Both the position numbers and the translations under genes were made by a program. The notes beneath the pieces are model-generated. The model worked only from the letters and a program-made list of their open reading frames with translations. It made no database searches and had not been told where the DNA came from. 64,000 nucleotides of DNA. Origin: WLMZ01 sp031410915 (GTDB lineage: Bacteria > Actinomycetota > Acidimicrobiia > Acidimicrobiales > Ilumatobacteraceae). Location of the stretch: positions 3,734-67,733 of the forward strand of contig JANNZY010000217.1 of assembly GCA_031410915.1 (NCBI GenBank), given 5' to 3'. Shown one piece after another: positions 1 through 8,073 of the stretch. Every line of letters begins with the position of its first letter. The stretch's first letter is position 1.

Positions 1-1092
1 CCGCCGATCCCGACCCTACCCGTGTTCAGCGCGCCGCCGGTGATGAGGATCACAGCTGCGTCGGCCCCGCCGCGCACGTTGCCGACGGCGTCGAGTGGCG
101 TCGGTGCCAAGCTCACGTTCGACCCGAGCCTGCCTCGCCTCGAAGGCATGTCACCTCCGCCGGCCCCTGAGCAGGAGCCGATCGTCGAGCACGAGCCCGA
201 GCCCGAGCCTGAGCTCGAGCTCGAGCAGAACGTGGCAGAGACGCCGTTGGCCGAGGAGATGGTGTTCGACAATCCCATGGTCGAGTTCTTGGACGAGACG
301 CCCGAGCACCCGATCGCTCCGAGCATCGCCGCCTCGTCCATGCCATCAGCGGTGGCCGGCCTTGCTCCGTTCGAGTCGTTGACGTCGCTGCAATCCCTGC
401 AGCCGCTCCGGTCGATGCAACCCATGCAGGCGTTGCAGCCGCTCCCCGATGCCCAGCCGGTCGCAATGGTCGGGCCGAGTCAGGTCGACACCACTGCGGC
501 GTCAGCCCCATTCGCGCCGGTCGCTGCAGCTGCGCCGACGGCATCGGCACCGAGCGAGTACGCCTCGATCCCAGTGCCCGAAGACGTCGCTGCCGCAGTG
601 CGCCGGGCCATCATCGCGATCGAGGCGGCAACGCTGGCACCCACCGGGCCGGCTCCGGTGACCTTCGGACCGATGCACGTGACGGCTCCCGGCCAGACGA
701 ACCCGCTGTCGTCGCTGCCGACCACGTCGACGCTGCCGACCAGGCCGACGCACACGACGAACTCGGCCGCTGCCTCGCCGTCAGCGATGCAGGCACTGCA
801 ACCACTGCAGGCGCTGCAGCCACTGCAGGCGCTGCAGCCACTGCAGCCGCTGCAGGCGCTGCAGCCGCTCCAGACCGTGCAGTCTGCCGACGGCTCCGTG
901 CGGCCACTGATGTCGTTCGACAGCATTCAGCCGGCCAACGGCGGCATGGGCACGCTCGACCCGGCGATCCTGGCGGCGCTCGGGCCGATGCCGGAAGAGC
1001 TGAAGAGCAATGTCGAGGCCGCGCCGATCAGCACCGATCGCAAGGGCGCACTACGTCGCCTGATCGATGGCATCCGTCGCCGCAAGGACTGA
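1..1092 (+). CDS. Pro/Gln-rich repeat protein, 5' end outside window
   Basis: The reading frame is open from the first base of the window, so the true start lies upstream; the first in-window start codon is a GTG at 22. About 360 residues are visible. They comprise an acidic Pro/Glu stretch near residues 50-75, then low-complexity Ala/Pro/Thr segments, two blocks of a Leu-Gln-Pro/Ala tripeptide repeat (strongest at bases 790-873), and a basic C-terminus ending IRRRKD. No catalytic domain, signal peptide or membrane segment is visible in this part. It converges on tadA, with the last 42 bases overlapping. I do not recognise the family. A scaffold, linker or surface role is possible but unsupported. 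Confidence 0.6.
   Translation, partial: PPIPTLPVFSAPPVMRITAASAPPRTLPTASSGVGAKLTFDPSLPRLEGMSPPPAPEQEPIVEHEPEPEPELELEQNVAETPLAEEMVFDNPMVEFLDETPEHPIAPSIAASSMPSAVAGLAPFESLTSLQSLQPLRSMQPMQALQPLPDAQPVAMVGPSQVDTTAASAPFAPVAAAAPTASAPSEYASIPVPEDVAAAVRRAIIAIEAATLAPTGPAPVTFGPMHVTAPGQTNPLSSLPTTSTLPTRPTHTTNSAAASPSAMQALQPLQALQPLQALQPLQPLQALQPLQTVQSADGSVRPLMSFDSIQPANGGMGTLDPAILAALGPMPEELKSNVEAAPISTDRKGALRRLIDGIRRRKD
790..873 (+). repeat. 9-bp coding repeat encoding Leu-Gln-Pro/Ala
   Basis: Consecutive 9-base units of the form CTGCAGSCN (often ctgcagccactgcaggcg as a pair) encode LQP or LQA tripeptides about ten times. A looser version (LQSLQPLRSMQPMQALQPL) occurs at bases 388-442. The reading frame is kept throughout, so copy-number changes would alter length without a frameshift. 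Confidence 0.8.
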
Positions 1093-1578
1093 CGCCGCCG
1101 CGGCTCGCCGAGCTGCGAAGAAGTCCTTCAACAACGCGCCGCACTCGTCCGCTGCGACACCGGACGTGACGTCGCAGCGATGGTTCAGACGTGGCTCGGC
1201 CAGCAGGTTGTACAGACTGCCGCCGGCCCCGGCCTTCGGATCGGTCGCGCCATAGACCACGCGTGGCACACGAGCGAGGACCGCCGCGCCGGCGCACATC
1301 GTGCATGGCTCGAGTGTCACGTAGAGCGTGCATCCGTCGAGCCGCCACGATCCGATCGCCGCTGCGGCGTCACGTATCGCGAGCACCTCGGCGTGAGCCG
1401 TGGGGTCGCCGGCGAGCTCGCGTTCGTTGTGCCGGGCAGCGATGACGACTCCGTCGCGCACCACGATCGCGCCGACCGGCACGTCGTGATGGACGAGCGC
1501 CGCTCGTGCCTCGCGCAACGCGATCGCCATCACCGCGGCGTCGTCGGCGAGCGGCCCGAGCGCAGCTGGTTCTGGCAT
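1051..1578 (-). CDS. tadA: tRNA-specific adenosine deaminase TadA
   Basis: TadA converts the wobble adenosine of tRNA-Arg(ACG) to inosine. The 175-aa product has the zinc-dependent cytidine/deoxycytidylate deaminase signature: HAE at residues 62-64 (zinc His and catalytic Glu) and PCTMC at 91-95 (two zinc Cys). The tail carries NHRCDVTSGV, as in bacterial TadA. Length is normal for the family. The ATG chosen (1578-1576) shares its A with the last base of the CCA end of tRNA-Ser on the same strand, so no Shine-Dalgarno lies outside the tRNA. The internal Met17 is an alternative start, also without a ribosome site. The 3' end overlaps the converging gene by 42 bases. Confidence 0.92.
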   Translation of the reverse strand: MPEPAALGPLADDAAVMAIALREARAALVHHDVPVGAIVVRDGVVIAARHNERELAGDPTAHAEVLAIRDAAAAIGSWRLDGCTLYVTLEPCTMCAGAAVLARVPRVVYGATDPKAGAGGSLYNLLAEPRLNHRCDVTSGVAADECGALLKDFFAARRAAAASVLAATDAIDQAT

Positions 1579-1665
1579 GGCGGAGGGTGTGGGATTTGAA
1601 CCCACGGAAGTTTGCACTTCACACGCTTTCCAGGCGTGCCGATTCGGCCGCTCTCGCAACCCTCC
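1578..1665 (-). tRNA. tRNA-Ser (GGA anticodon), CCA encoded
   Basis: On the minus strand the acceptor arm GGAGGGT pairs with ACCCTCC, followed by discriminator G and an encoded CCA. The anticodon stem CACGC/GCGTG encloses CTGGAAA (anticodon GGA). A long variable arm (type II tRNA) and a TTCAAATC T-loop follow. The last A of CCA is also the A of the tadA ATG. Confidence 0.95.
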
Positions 1666-1747
1666 GTGCCCGGTGTGTGCCGGACGGGTGTCAGCAGGGT
1701 AGCGGGCAGCTAACCTGACACCACCGTTCGACAGAACCGCCGGTCCC

Positions 1748-1873
1748 GGCGGGTGAGGTGACGGTCGGGTCCCGTGCAACAGTCGTCCGGGAACCAGGTC
1801 AGGACAGGGATGTAGCAGCCTTCAACGGTACCGCCTGTGTGCCGCGGGTCGCCTGGCCGTCACCTCACTCGCC
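1748..1873 (+). ncRNA. ffs: Signal recognition particle RNA (4.5S type)
   Basis: Bases 1795-1821 contain the conserved SRP domain IV: CCAGGTCAGG, then a short ACA/TGT stem closing a GGGA (GNRA) tetraloop, then AGCAGCC. The 5' CAGG and 3' AGCA strands of the symmetric loop are both present. The ends form a 19-bp helix: 1748-1766 pairs with 1855-1873, with only G-U exceptions. This gives a 126-nt RNA, within the range of small bacterial SRP RNAs, which bind Ffh to target membrane proteins. The ends are inferred from the pairing; mature ends may differ by a few bases. Divergent placement beside tRNA-Ser is seen here; neighbourhood with tRNA-Ser is known in other actinobacteria. Confidence 0.85.
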
Positions 1874-1890
1874 GGGCACTGCGAACTGGC

Positions 1891-2799
1891 TCAGGGGCGG
1901 CTGCCGGTTCGCTTGCGCTCGGCGAGCCGGAGCGAACGCTCGTACAGGTGTGGTGCTCCGAGACGCGCCGAGAGCTCCTCGAACTCGGGCTCGGGACCCT
2001 GCCATTGCCAGTCGGCCACGACCCCGACGTCGATGTCGGTGACGACCGTGGCGATGCGCTTGAAGAGCAGGGCATCGTCGAGGTGCTCCTGCAACGCCGT
2101 CGCCAGGCGCTCGGCGCCGCGCAGCGACGTCAAGCCCCAGTCCGCAGCCGATACAGGGATGTCCTCGATGTGGCCGAACTTGGCGAGCACCGCCGACGTA
2201 CCCTTCGCGCCCCATCCGGCGATGCCCGGGTAGCCGTCTGCCGAGTCGCCGACCAGCGCCAGGTAATCGGCGATCGACGCGGGAGGAACGCCGAACTTCG
2301 CGGTCACGGCCGCCTCGTCGAAGTATTCGTCCTTGCGCCGGTCGTACTGCACGACCCGGGTCCCCCGCACGCACTGGCCGAGGTCCTTGTCCGGCGTCAC
2401 GATCACGACGCGCTCGACGCCGGCGTCGTCGTCGGCGACCACCGCCGCGGCGGCCAGGGCGTCGTCGGCCTCGTGCTCGACCATGGCCCACGTGGTGACG
2501 CCCATCGCCACCAGTGCTCCCTCCATCAGCGGGATCTGCTCCAGCAACTCGGGGTCCATGCCGGCGCTGGTCTTGTAGCCAGGCCAGAGATCGTTGCGGA
2601 AGCTCTCGATGATGTGGTCGCTGGCCACGCCGACGTGCGATGCACCCTGCGACATCAACTGCAACGTCGACGAGAGGACCCCGATCGTGGCACCGAACGG
2701 CACGACATCGGCGTGTCGGCCGGCCTGGCCGAAGTGTTGACGAAACAGCTCGTATGTCCCGTCGACGAGATGAACCGTGGCAAGCTTGTCTGCAGTCAC
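1891..2799 (-). CDS. 5'-3' exonuclease (PolA N-terminal-type)
   Basis: This 302-aa protein resembles the free-standing 5'-3' exonuclease/flap endonuclease domain of DNA polymerase I. It shows an N-terminal metal Asp (HLVDGTYELFR, D13), a central EADD acidic cluster, TPDKDLGQ, and an H3TH-type GDSADGYPGIAGWGAKG segment for DNA binding. No polymerase domain follows. The GTG at 2799 was chosen because GAGGA lies about 9 bases upstream and because the domain begins immediately. Longer in-frame extensions would run into the divergent coiled-coil gene. It probably removes RNA primers or flaps, alongside a complete PolA elsewhere (inference). Confidence 0.85.
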   Translation of the reverse strand: MTADKLATVHLVDGTYELFRQHFGQAGRHADVVPFGATIGVLSSTLQLMSQGASHVGVASDHIIESFRNDLWPGYKTSAGMDPELLEQIPLMEGALVAMGVTTWAMVEHEADDALAAAAVVADDDAGVERVVIVTPDKDLGQCVRGTRVVQYDRRKDEYFDEAAVTAKFGVPPASIADYLALVGDSADGYPGIAGWGAKGTSAVLAKFGHIEDIPVSAADWGLTSLRGAERLATALQEHLDDALLFKRIATVVTDIDVGVVADWQWQGPEPEFEELSARLGAPHLYERSLRLAERKRTGSRP

Positions 2800-2903
2800 G
2801 TCCGCAATCCTCGCAGGTAGACGGGTTGCGACAGCGTCGGAATGGCGCGAGATTGCCGACGGATCTTCCTCAAGATTGCGGCAAAGTTGCCGATCCTTCA
2901 TTC

Positions 2904-4199
2904 GTGGCGAGGCAACAACAACACGCGGAGTCGGCGGGCTCGGGACCACTGGCACAGCCCATTGTGCAGACCGGTGAGACCCCTGTCGTCGGCGACGTCC
3001 AGACGACCGCGATCCTGACCGCTGTCGAGCAGCAGCTCACGCGGTACTTCTCGGCGATCGCCGCTCGCGCCGATGCGGTCCAGCAAGCCGGCGAGGCCGG
3101 ACGCGCCGAGATCGTCACCCACTTCCAGCAGCAGATCGACCTGCTTCGCAACGAGCTCGATCGTTCGCAGTCGCACAACGACGGCTACGACCGGGCTTTG
3201 CAAGTCGCGCTCGAGGAGCGCCTCACCGAGTTCGCGTCACAGCAGCAGTGGCGCTTCAGTGAGGTCGAAGGTCGCTTGGATCGAGTGAGCGAAGAGATCA
3301 GCATGGGCATGCCGGCCCAGATCGAGTCCGGCATCGCGCCGTTGCAGCAGCGGTTCGACCGAACCGCGGAGCTGCTCGCCAGCCGTATCGAGGAGTTGCA
3401 GAAGGCCGCCCGCCGCTTCGACGAGCAGTCGTCCGCGCTGGTGCAGCACGTCAACGACACCACGGCCGCACTCAGCCGCCGCATGGACGACTCCGGCCGC
3501 AGCTACATGGCCAACCTCGACGAACGAACACTCGCGTTCAGCCAGCGCGTCGACGAGGCGATGGCCACGATGCGCACCCACGTCGGCGACCAGGTCGTGC
3601 AGTTCGGCCGCAAGATCGACGAGGTCGACACCCGCACCGTCGACCGGATGCTGGCCATGGAGGAGCGGATCAACGAGCAGTCAGGCGTCCGCCTCGCTGC
3701 CGTCGAGGCAACCATCGGCCGCATCAGTGGCGGGATCGACGAGGCCATCGTTGCGTTGTCGCACCGCGTCATCGAACTGGAGAACAACAACGCCGAGATG
3801 CTCGCCCGACTGGACGAAGTCATCAACGAGGTCAACAAGGTCGACAACGACGCCATCGAGCAATTGCGCGAGCAGATGTCGAGTGCGGTCGGCGAATCGA
3901 TGCTCGTGCGCATCGAATTGGAGCGTGTCGCGTCGAGCACCGGCGATCACTTCGACAAGATCGATGTGCGCCTCGGTGAGCTCGCGGCAGAGATCGCCGA
4001 CTCCAACATGGACGTCAGCGCCGCCGTGCAGCTCGAGCGTCTCGAAGAGATCGAGCGGGCATTGATCGAGCTCGATCCGTCGCAGTTCGTCCGCAAGGAC
4101 AGCACCGGCGCGGGTGATGGGACCACCGGCCATTCAGCTGCGGGCACCGAGGCCACATCCACCGAACCGTCAACTGAGTCGAACCTGTCGTCGTGGTGA
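2904..4199 (+). CDS. Long coiled-coil protein upstream of pilB
   Basis: About 430 residues, almost entirely predicted helix with heptad-like patterns (repeats of the type RLDRVSEEIS, RMDDSGRSY, RIEELQKAARR). It has no cysteine-rich or enzymatic motif and ends in a short Thr/Ser/Glu-rich tail. No membrane segment or signal peptide is visible. The start is uncertain: GTG 2904 and GTG 2964 are both possible and neither has a convincing Shine-Dalgarno. It ends 47 bases before pilB on the same strand, so a role in the pilus machinery, for example as a cytoplasmic scaffold, is a reasonable guess. I do not recognise a named family. Confidence 0.7.
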   Translation: MARQQQHAESAGSGPLAQPIVQTGETPVVGDVQTTAILTAVEQQLTRYFSAIAARADAVQQAGEAGRAEIVTHFQQQIDLLRNELDRSQSHNDGYDRALQVALEERLTEFASQQQWRFSEVEGRLDRVSEEISMGMPAQIESGIAPLQQRFDRTAELLASRIEELQKAARRFDEQSSALVQHVNDTTAALSRRMDDSGRSYMANLDERTLAFSQRVDEAMATMRTHVGDQVVQFGRKIDEVDTRTVDRMLAMEERINEQSGVRLAAVEATIGRISGGIDEAIVALSHRVIELENNNAEMLARLDEVINEVNKVDNDAIEQLREQMSSAVGESMLVRIELERVASSTGDHFDKIDVRLGELAAEIADSNMDVSAAVQLERLEEIERALIELDPSQFVRKDSTGAGDGTTGHSAAGTEATSTEPSTESNLSSW

Positions 4200-4246
4200 T
4201 CCACCACACGATCGATCGCTGAAACCTCTCGTCCGGAGATCCACGC

Positions 4247-6028
4247 ATGGCACTGTTCAAGTCAACCAAAGAGCCCAACGGGGCATCCGCCGAGGGCGGT
4301 GGACTCGCTCTCGACGACGCGCCCGTGGTTGGGCAGAGCGCGTCCGAATGCATGCAGGTCGGTCAGCTGTTGGTCGACAGCGGCCAGATCACAGCGGAGG
4401 CTCTCGGCTCGGCGTTGCAGCTGGCCAACGGCGACCTGCTCGAGTTCAGCGACATGGTGCTCAAGCGGTTCTCGTGTGGCCGCCAGGAGCTGTCGCTCGC
4501 CATCGGTCAAGTCTTGGGGGTTCCCGCCGCCGACACGAAGGGCGTCGAGCTCAACGCCGAGATCATCAAGTTGCTGCCGGAGAACATCATCCGGACGCAT
4601 CGCGTCATCCCGGTCTCGCTCGACGGCGACACGCTCGTGGTCCTTGCCGCCGATCCGTCGCCGTTCCGTCGGGCCCTCGTCGAGGCGGCTGCGGGCCGAC
4701 CGGTCAAGTGGTTCACCGGCGACAGCGAGACCGTCCGCACGTTCATCGACCGCACCCACCGTGCCGACGCCGATGTCGAGCGCCTCGTCGCTGCCTTCGA
4801 CACCACCGAGGACCAGAACAAGGCCGTCGCCGCCGCCGCCGAAGCCGCGGCCAACTCCGACGACCAGGCACCGGTCGTGCAGCTCGTCAACCGCATCGTC
4901 GGTCAGGCGATGCGCGACCGTGCGAGCGACATCCACGTCGAGCCACTCGACGAGTCGCTGCGCATCCGCTTCCGTATCGACGGCAACCTGGTCGAGGCCT
5001 TCAGCCTGCCAACGGGCGTGCATGCCGCGCTGACCAGCCGCCTCAAGATCATGAGTGGCATGAACATCGTCGAGCGTCGCCGCCCGCAGGACGGCCAGTT
5101 CTCGACCGTCATCGACGGCAAGGAGGTCGACGTCCGCGTCGCCAGCGTCGCGACCGTGTGGGGCGAGAAGATCGTCATGCGAATCCTGGACAAGGGCCGT
5201 TCGATGATCGGCCTGTCCGAGCTCGGGTTCCCTCGCGACACCTACGTCCAGTACTCGAAGATGGTCCACTCACCGTTCGGCATGGTGATCTGCGCCGGTC
5301 CGACCGGTGCCGGCAAGACCACCACCCTGTACGCGACCCTGCTCGAGATCAACTCGGCCGGCAAGAACGTGACGACGGTCGAAGACCCGGTGGAGTACGT
5401 GTTCCCGGGAATCAACCAGATCCAGACCAACGAGCAGGCCGGCCTCACGTTCGCCACCGGCCTGAAGGCCATCTTGCGTCAGGACCCCGATGTGATCCTC
5501 GTCGGCGAGATCCGAGACGCGGACACGGCTCGAATCGCGATCCAGAGCGCGCTCACCGGACACTTCGTGCTCAGTTCGCTGCACGGCACGGACTCGGTCG
5601 CCGCCCTGCACCGCTTCTTGGACATGGGCATCGAGGCCTTCCTGATCGCCTCGTCCGTCGTCGGGGTCATCGGCCAACGCTTGCTGCGCAAGATCTGCGA
5701 TTCGTGCAAGGAGCCGTACACGCCGGGCGCGGACGAGGTCGCCGTCTTCCGCCAGCACAGCGGCGGCAGCGACAAGACCCAGTTCTTCCACGGCGCCGGC
5801 TGCAACTACTGCGCCGGTACGGGGTACCGCGATCGCATCGGCGTGTACGAGCTGCTGCGCATCACCCCCGAGCTTCGTCGTCTGATCGTCGGTTGGGCAA
5901 CCACCGAGGAGCTGCGCCGGTTGGCGGTTGCCCAGGGCATGCGCACGATGCTGCGCGAGGCCATGGCGCTCGTCGAGAACGACGTGACCACCGTTCCCGA
6001 AGTCGTTCGCACACTCTTCGCCCACTAG
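4247..6028 (+). CDS. pilB: Type IV pilus extension ATPase PilB
   Basis: PilB is the cytoplasmic hexameric ATPase that powers pilus assembly. The 593-aa product has an N-terminal GspE/MshEN-like domain (roughly residues 30-180) and a secretion ATPase core. The core carries Walker A GPTGAGKTTT at about 351-360, an Asp box (EDPVEYVFPG), a Walker B region (QDPDVILVGEIRD) and a His box around LSSLHGTDS. A tetracysteine zinc site (CDSC near 484, CNYC near 520) is typical of GspE/PilB extension ATPases and absent from PilT. GGAG sits about 9 bases before the ATG. pilC follows 12 bases later. Confidence 0.95.
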   Translation: MALFKSTKEPNGASAEGGGLALDDAPVVGQSASECMQVGQLLVDSGQITAEALGSALQLANGDLLEFSDMVLKRFSCGRQELSLAIGQVLGVPAADTKGVELNAEIIKLLPENIIRTHRVIPVSLDGDTLVVLAADPSPFRRALVEAAAGRPVKWFTGDSETVRTFIDRTHRADADVERLVAAFDTTEDQNKAVAAAAEAAANSDDQAPVVQLVNRIVGQAMRDRASDIHVEPLDESLRIRFRIDGNLVEAFSLPTGVHAALTSRLKIMSGMNIVERRRPQDGQFSTVIDGKEVDVRVASVATVWGEKIVMRILDKGRSMIGLSELGFPRDTYVQYSKMVHSPFGMVICAGPTGAGKTTTLYATLLEINSAGKNVTTVEDPVEYVFPGINQIQTNEQAGLTFATGLKAILRQDPDVILVGEIRDADTARIAIQSALTGHFVLSSLHGTDSVAALHRFLDMGIEAFLIASSVVGVIGQRLLRKICDSCKEPYTPGADEVAVFRQHSGGSDKTQFFHGAGCNYCAGTGYRDRIGVYELLRITPELRRLIVGWATTEELRRLAVAQGMRTMLREAMALVENDVTTVPEVVRTLFAH

Positions 6029-6040
6029 GAGACCCCTCTC

Positions 6041-7252
6041 ATGCCAAAGTTCGCTTACGCCGCAATCGACGCGTCGGGCACTCCCGTCGAGGGAGTGACC
6101 AAGGCCGACACGATCGGTGACGCGCGGGCTCACTTGCTCGGTCAGAACCTGTTCCCCACCAAGCTCACCGAGCACAAGGGCGCGCTCAGCTTCGAGCTGA
6201 CGAAGGAGAAGGTCAAGAAGAAGGAGCTGATGCACTTCACGCGCCAGCTCGCCGTGTTCGTGAAGGCCGGCATTCCGATCACAGAGGCACTGGAAACGAT
6301 TGGCGACGAGACCGAAGACCTCGCCCTGCGCCGCTGTCTCGGCGCGATGGTCGAGGATCTTCGCAATGGCGGACGGCTTTCGCAGACCGCTCGCAAGCAC
6401 CCCGAGGCGTTCCCGATCTACTACATGGGCATCCTCGAGTCGGCCGAACTGACCGGTCGTCTCGACGAGACACTGGAGAGTCTGGCCGGCTATCTGGAGC
6501 GTGAGGTCGAGACCCGCGCCAAGGTCGTGTCGGCCCTCTCGTATCCCGGCGTCGTGATGGTGATGGCCATCTTCACGGTCGCCGTGCTCGCCGGCTACGT
6601 GCTCCCACAGTTCAAACCGCTGTTCGAGGAGCTGAACGCCGACCTGCCATTGCCGACCCGCATGCTGCTCTTCGTCGCCGATCTCTTCACCGTGCTGTGG
6701 TTCATTCCCGCCGGATTCACGGCTCTGGTCATCTCGGGAATCGTCTGGCTGACACGCAGCCAGAAGGGGAGACGAGTCAAGGACAAGCTGGTCCTCAAGA
6801 TTCCGGTGATCAGCGGCATCGTCGAATACTCGATCCTCGAGCGCTTCTGTCGCATCCTCGGCGCGATGATCGGGGCTGGCGTTCCGTTGCCCGACGGACT
6901 CAAGACCACGACCGAGTCCACCAGCAACTCGGTCTTCCGTGAGCGTTTGGAGGACGCGCAGGCGATCATGCTGGAAGGCGGCGGCTTCTCCAAGCCGCTT
7001 GCGGATACCGGCCTCTTCCCCGGCGCGGCCCGCCAGATGTTCAAGGTCGGCGAGGAAACGGGCACCCTTGACGAGCAGCTCGCCGTCGCCAGCACCTACT
7101 TCGATCGCGAGCTGGAGAGCCGCATCAAGAAGTTCACGACGATGTTCGAGCCGATCATGATCGTGTTCGTCGGTGTCATGGTCGGCTTCGTCGCGGTGGC
7201 ACTCGTGTCGGCGATGTACGGCGTGCTCGACAACATGAAGGCCCAGGTCTGA
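6041..7252 (+). CDS. pilC: Type IV pilus platform protein PilC
   Basis: PilC is the inner-membrane platform that couples the PilB/PilT motors to pilin. The 403-aa sequence starts MPKFAYAAIDASG, typical of the family. It has two GspF domains (approximately residues 60-190 and 265-395) and membrane segments near 170-190, 220-245 and 375-395. The family signature GIPITEALETIGDE occurs in the first domain and GVPLPDGLKTT in the second. AGGAGA precedes the ATG with good spacing. It lies directly downstream of pilB in the same operon. Confidence 0.95.
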   Translation: MPKFAYAAIDASGTPVEGVTKADTIGDARAHLLGQNLFPTKLTEHKGALSFELTKEKVKKKELMHFTRQLAVFVKAGIPITEALETIGDETEDLALRRCLGAMVEDLRNGGRLSQTARKHPEAFPIYYMGILESAELTGRLDETLESLAGYLEREVETRAKVVSALSYPGVVMVMAIFTVAVLAGYVLPQFKPLFEELNADLPLPTRMLLFVADLFTVLWFIPAGFTALVISGIVWLTRSQKGRRVKDKLVLKIPVISGIVEYSILERFCRILGAMIGAGVPLPDGLKTTTESTSNSVFRERLEDAQAIMLEGGGFSKPLADTGLFPGAARQMFKVGEETGTLDEQLAVASTYFDRELESRIKKFTTMFEPIMIVFVGVMVGFVAVALVSAMYGVLDNMKAQV

Positions 7253-7259
7253 GGCCCGC

Positions 7260-8024
7260 TCAGCGATGAAGCAGACGATCGATCATCGGTTGGCCGAGCC
7301 AGATTGCAGCCAGCGCGCCAGCGGCAAGGAAGGGTCCGAATGGGACCTGGGTCTTGCGTCCGCCGCGTCCCGCGGCGATCAGCGCAACACCGACGACCGC
7401 GCCAGTCGCGAACGCGAGGAAGAGACCGACGGCGACGATGCCCGGGTTGAGATAGCCGAGCATGCAACCCACGAGACCGGAGAGTCGCACGTCGCCGTCG
7501 CCCATCCCGCCACGACTGGCGATGTACACGACGCCCATGAAGGCCAGCGCGACCACGGCACCGAGCACCATCATCCAGATGCGTCGCGGCTCGCGGTGGA
7601 CAAGCGCCGCGACGCAGAACAGTGGCACCGCCATCGCCATGGTGACGTAGATGATCTGGCGCGGCAGCTTCTTCGTTCGCACGTCGATCCAACTCAACGC
7701 GACCAAGCCGGCAGCGCACGCGCAGAACGCTGCGAGCTCCCACGACAACCCGAATTTCACAGCAAGTGCGGCAAACACGATGGCAGTGACGATCTCGAGG
7801 ATCAACGGTTCCGCGCCGATCCATGCCCCGCACCGGCGGCAACGGCCACGCAGAACGAGCCAACTGAACACCGGCACGAGATCGACCGGTCCGAGCTCGA
7901 GGCCGCAGTTCCCACATGCCGAACCCGGCGCGACGATCGACTTCCCGCGGGGTACACGATCGACGACAACGGTGAGGAACGAGCCAATCAACAGGCCAAG
8001 CACTGTCGTCCAAGCAACAACCAT
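7260..8024 (-). CDS. pilD: Prepilin peptidase PilD
   Basis: This membrane aspartyl protease removes the short leader of type IV prepilins and N-methylates the new N-terminus. The 254-aa product is a polytopic membrane protein. Two CxxC pairs (CGNC and CRRC) lie in the cytoplasmic methylase loop. The two catalytic aspartates are in WIDVRTKKLP and GMGDGDVRL. It is on the opposite strand between pilC and pilT. Its expected substrates are the two PilA proteins at 11.2-12.3 kb, which carry matching G/FTLVE cleavage sites. Confidence 0.95.
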   Translation of the reverse strand: MVVAWTTVLGLLIGSFLTVVVDRVPRGKSIVAPGSACGNCGLELGPVDLVPVFSWLVLRGRCRRCGAWIGAEPLILEIVTAIVFAALAVKFGLSWELAAFCACAAGLVALSWIDVRTKKLPRQIIYVTMAMAVPLFCVAALVHREPRRIWMMVLGAVVALAFMGVVYIASRGGMGDGDVRLSGLVGCMLGYLNPGIVAVGLFLAFATGAVVGVALIAAGRGGRKTQVPFGPFLAAGALAAIWLGQPMIDRLLHR

Positions 8025-8073
8025 CAGTCCTTCTCATTGCTGCCGTCGGCGGCCCACCCCGGAGGTTACTTCC

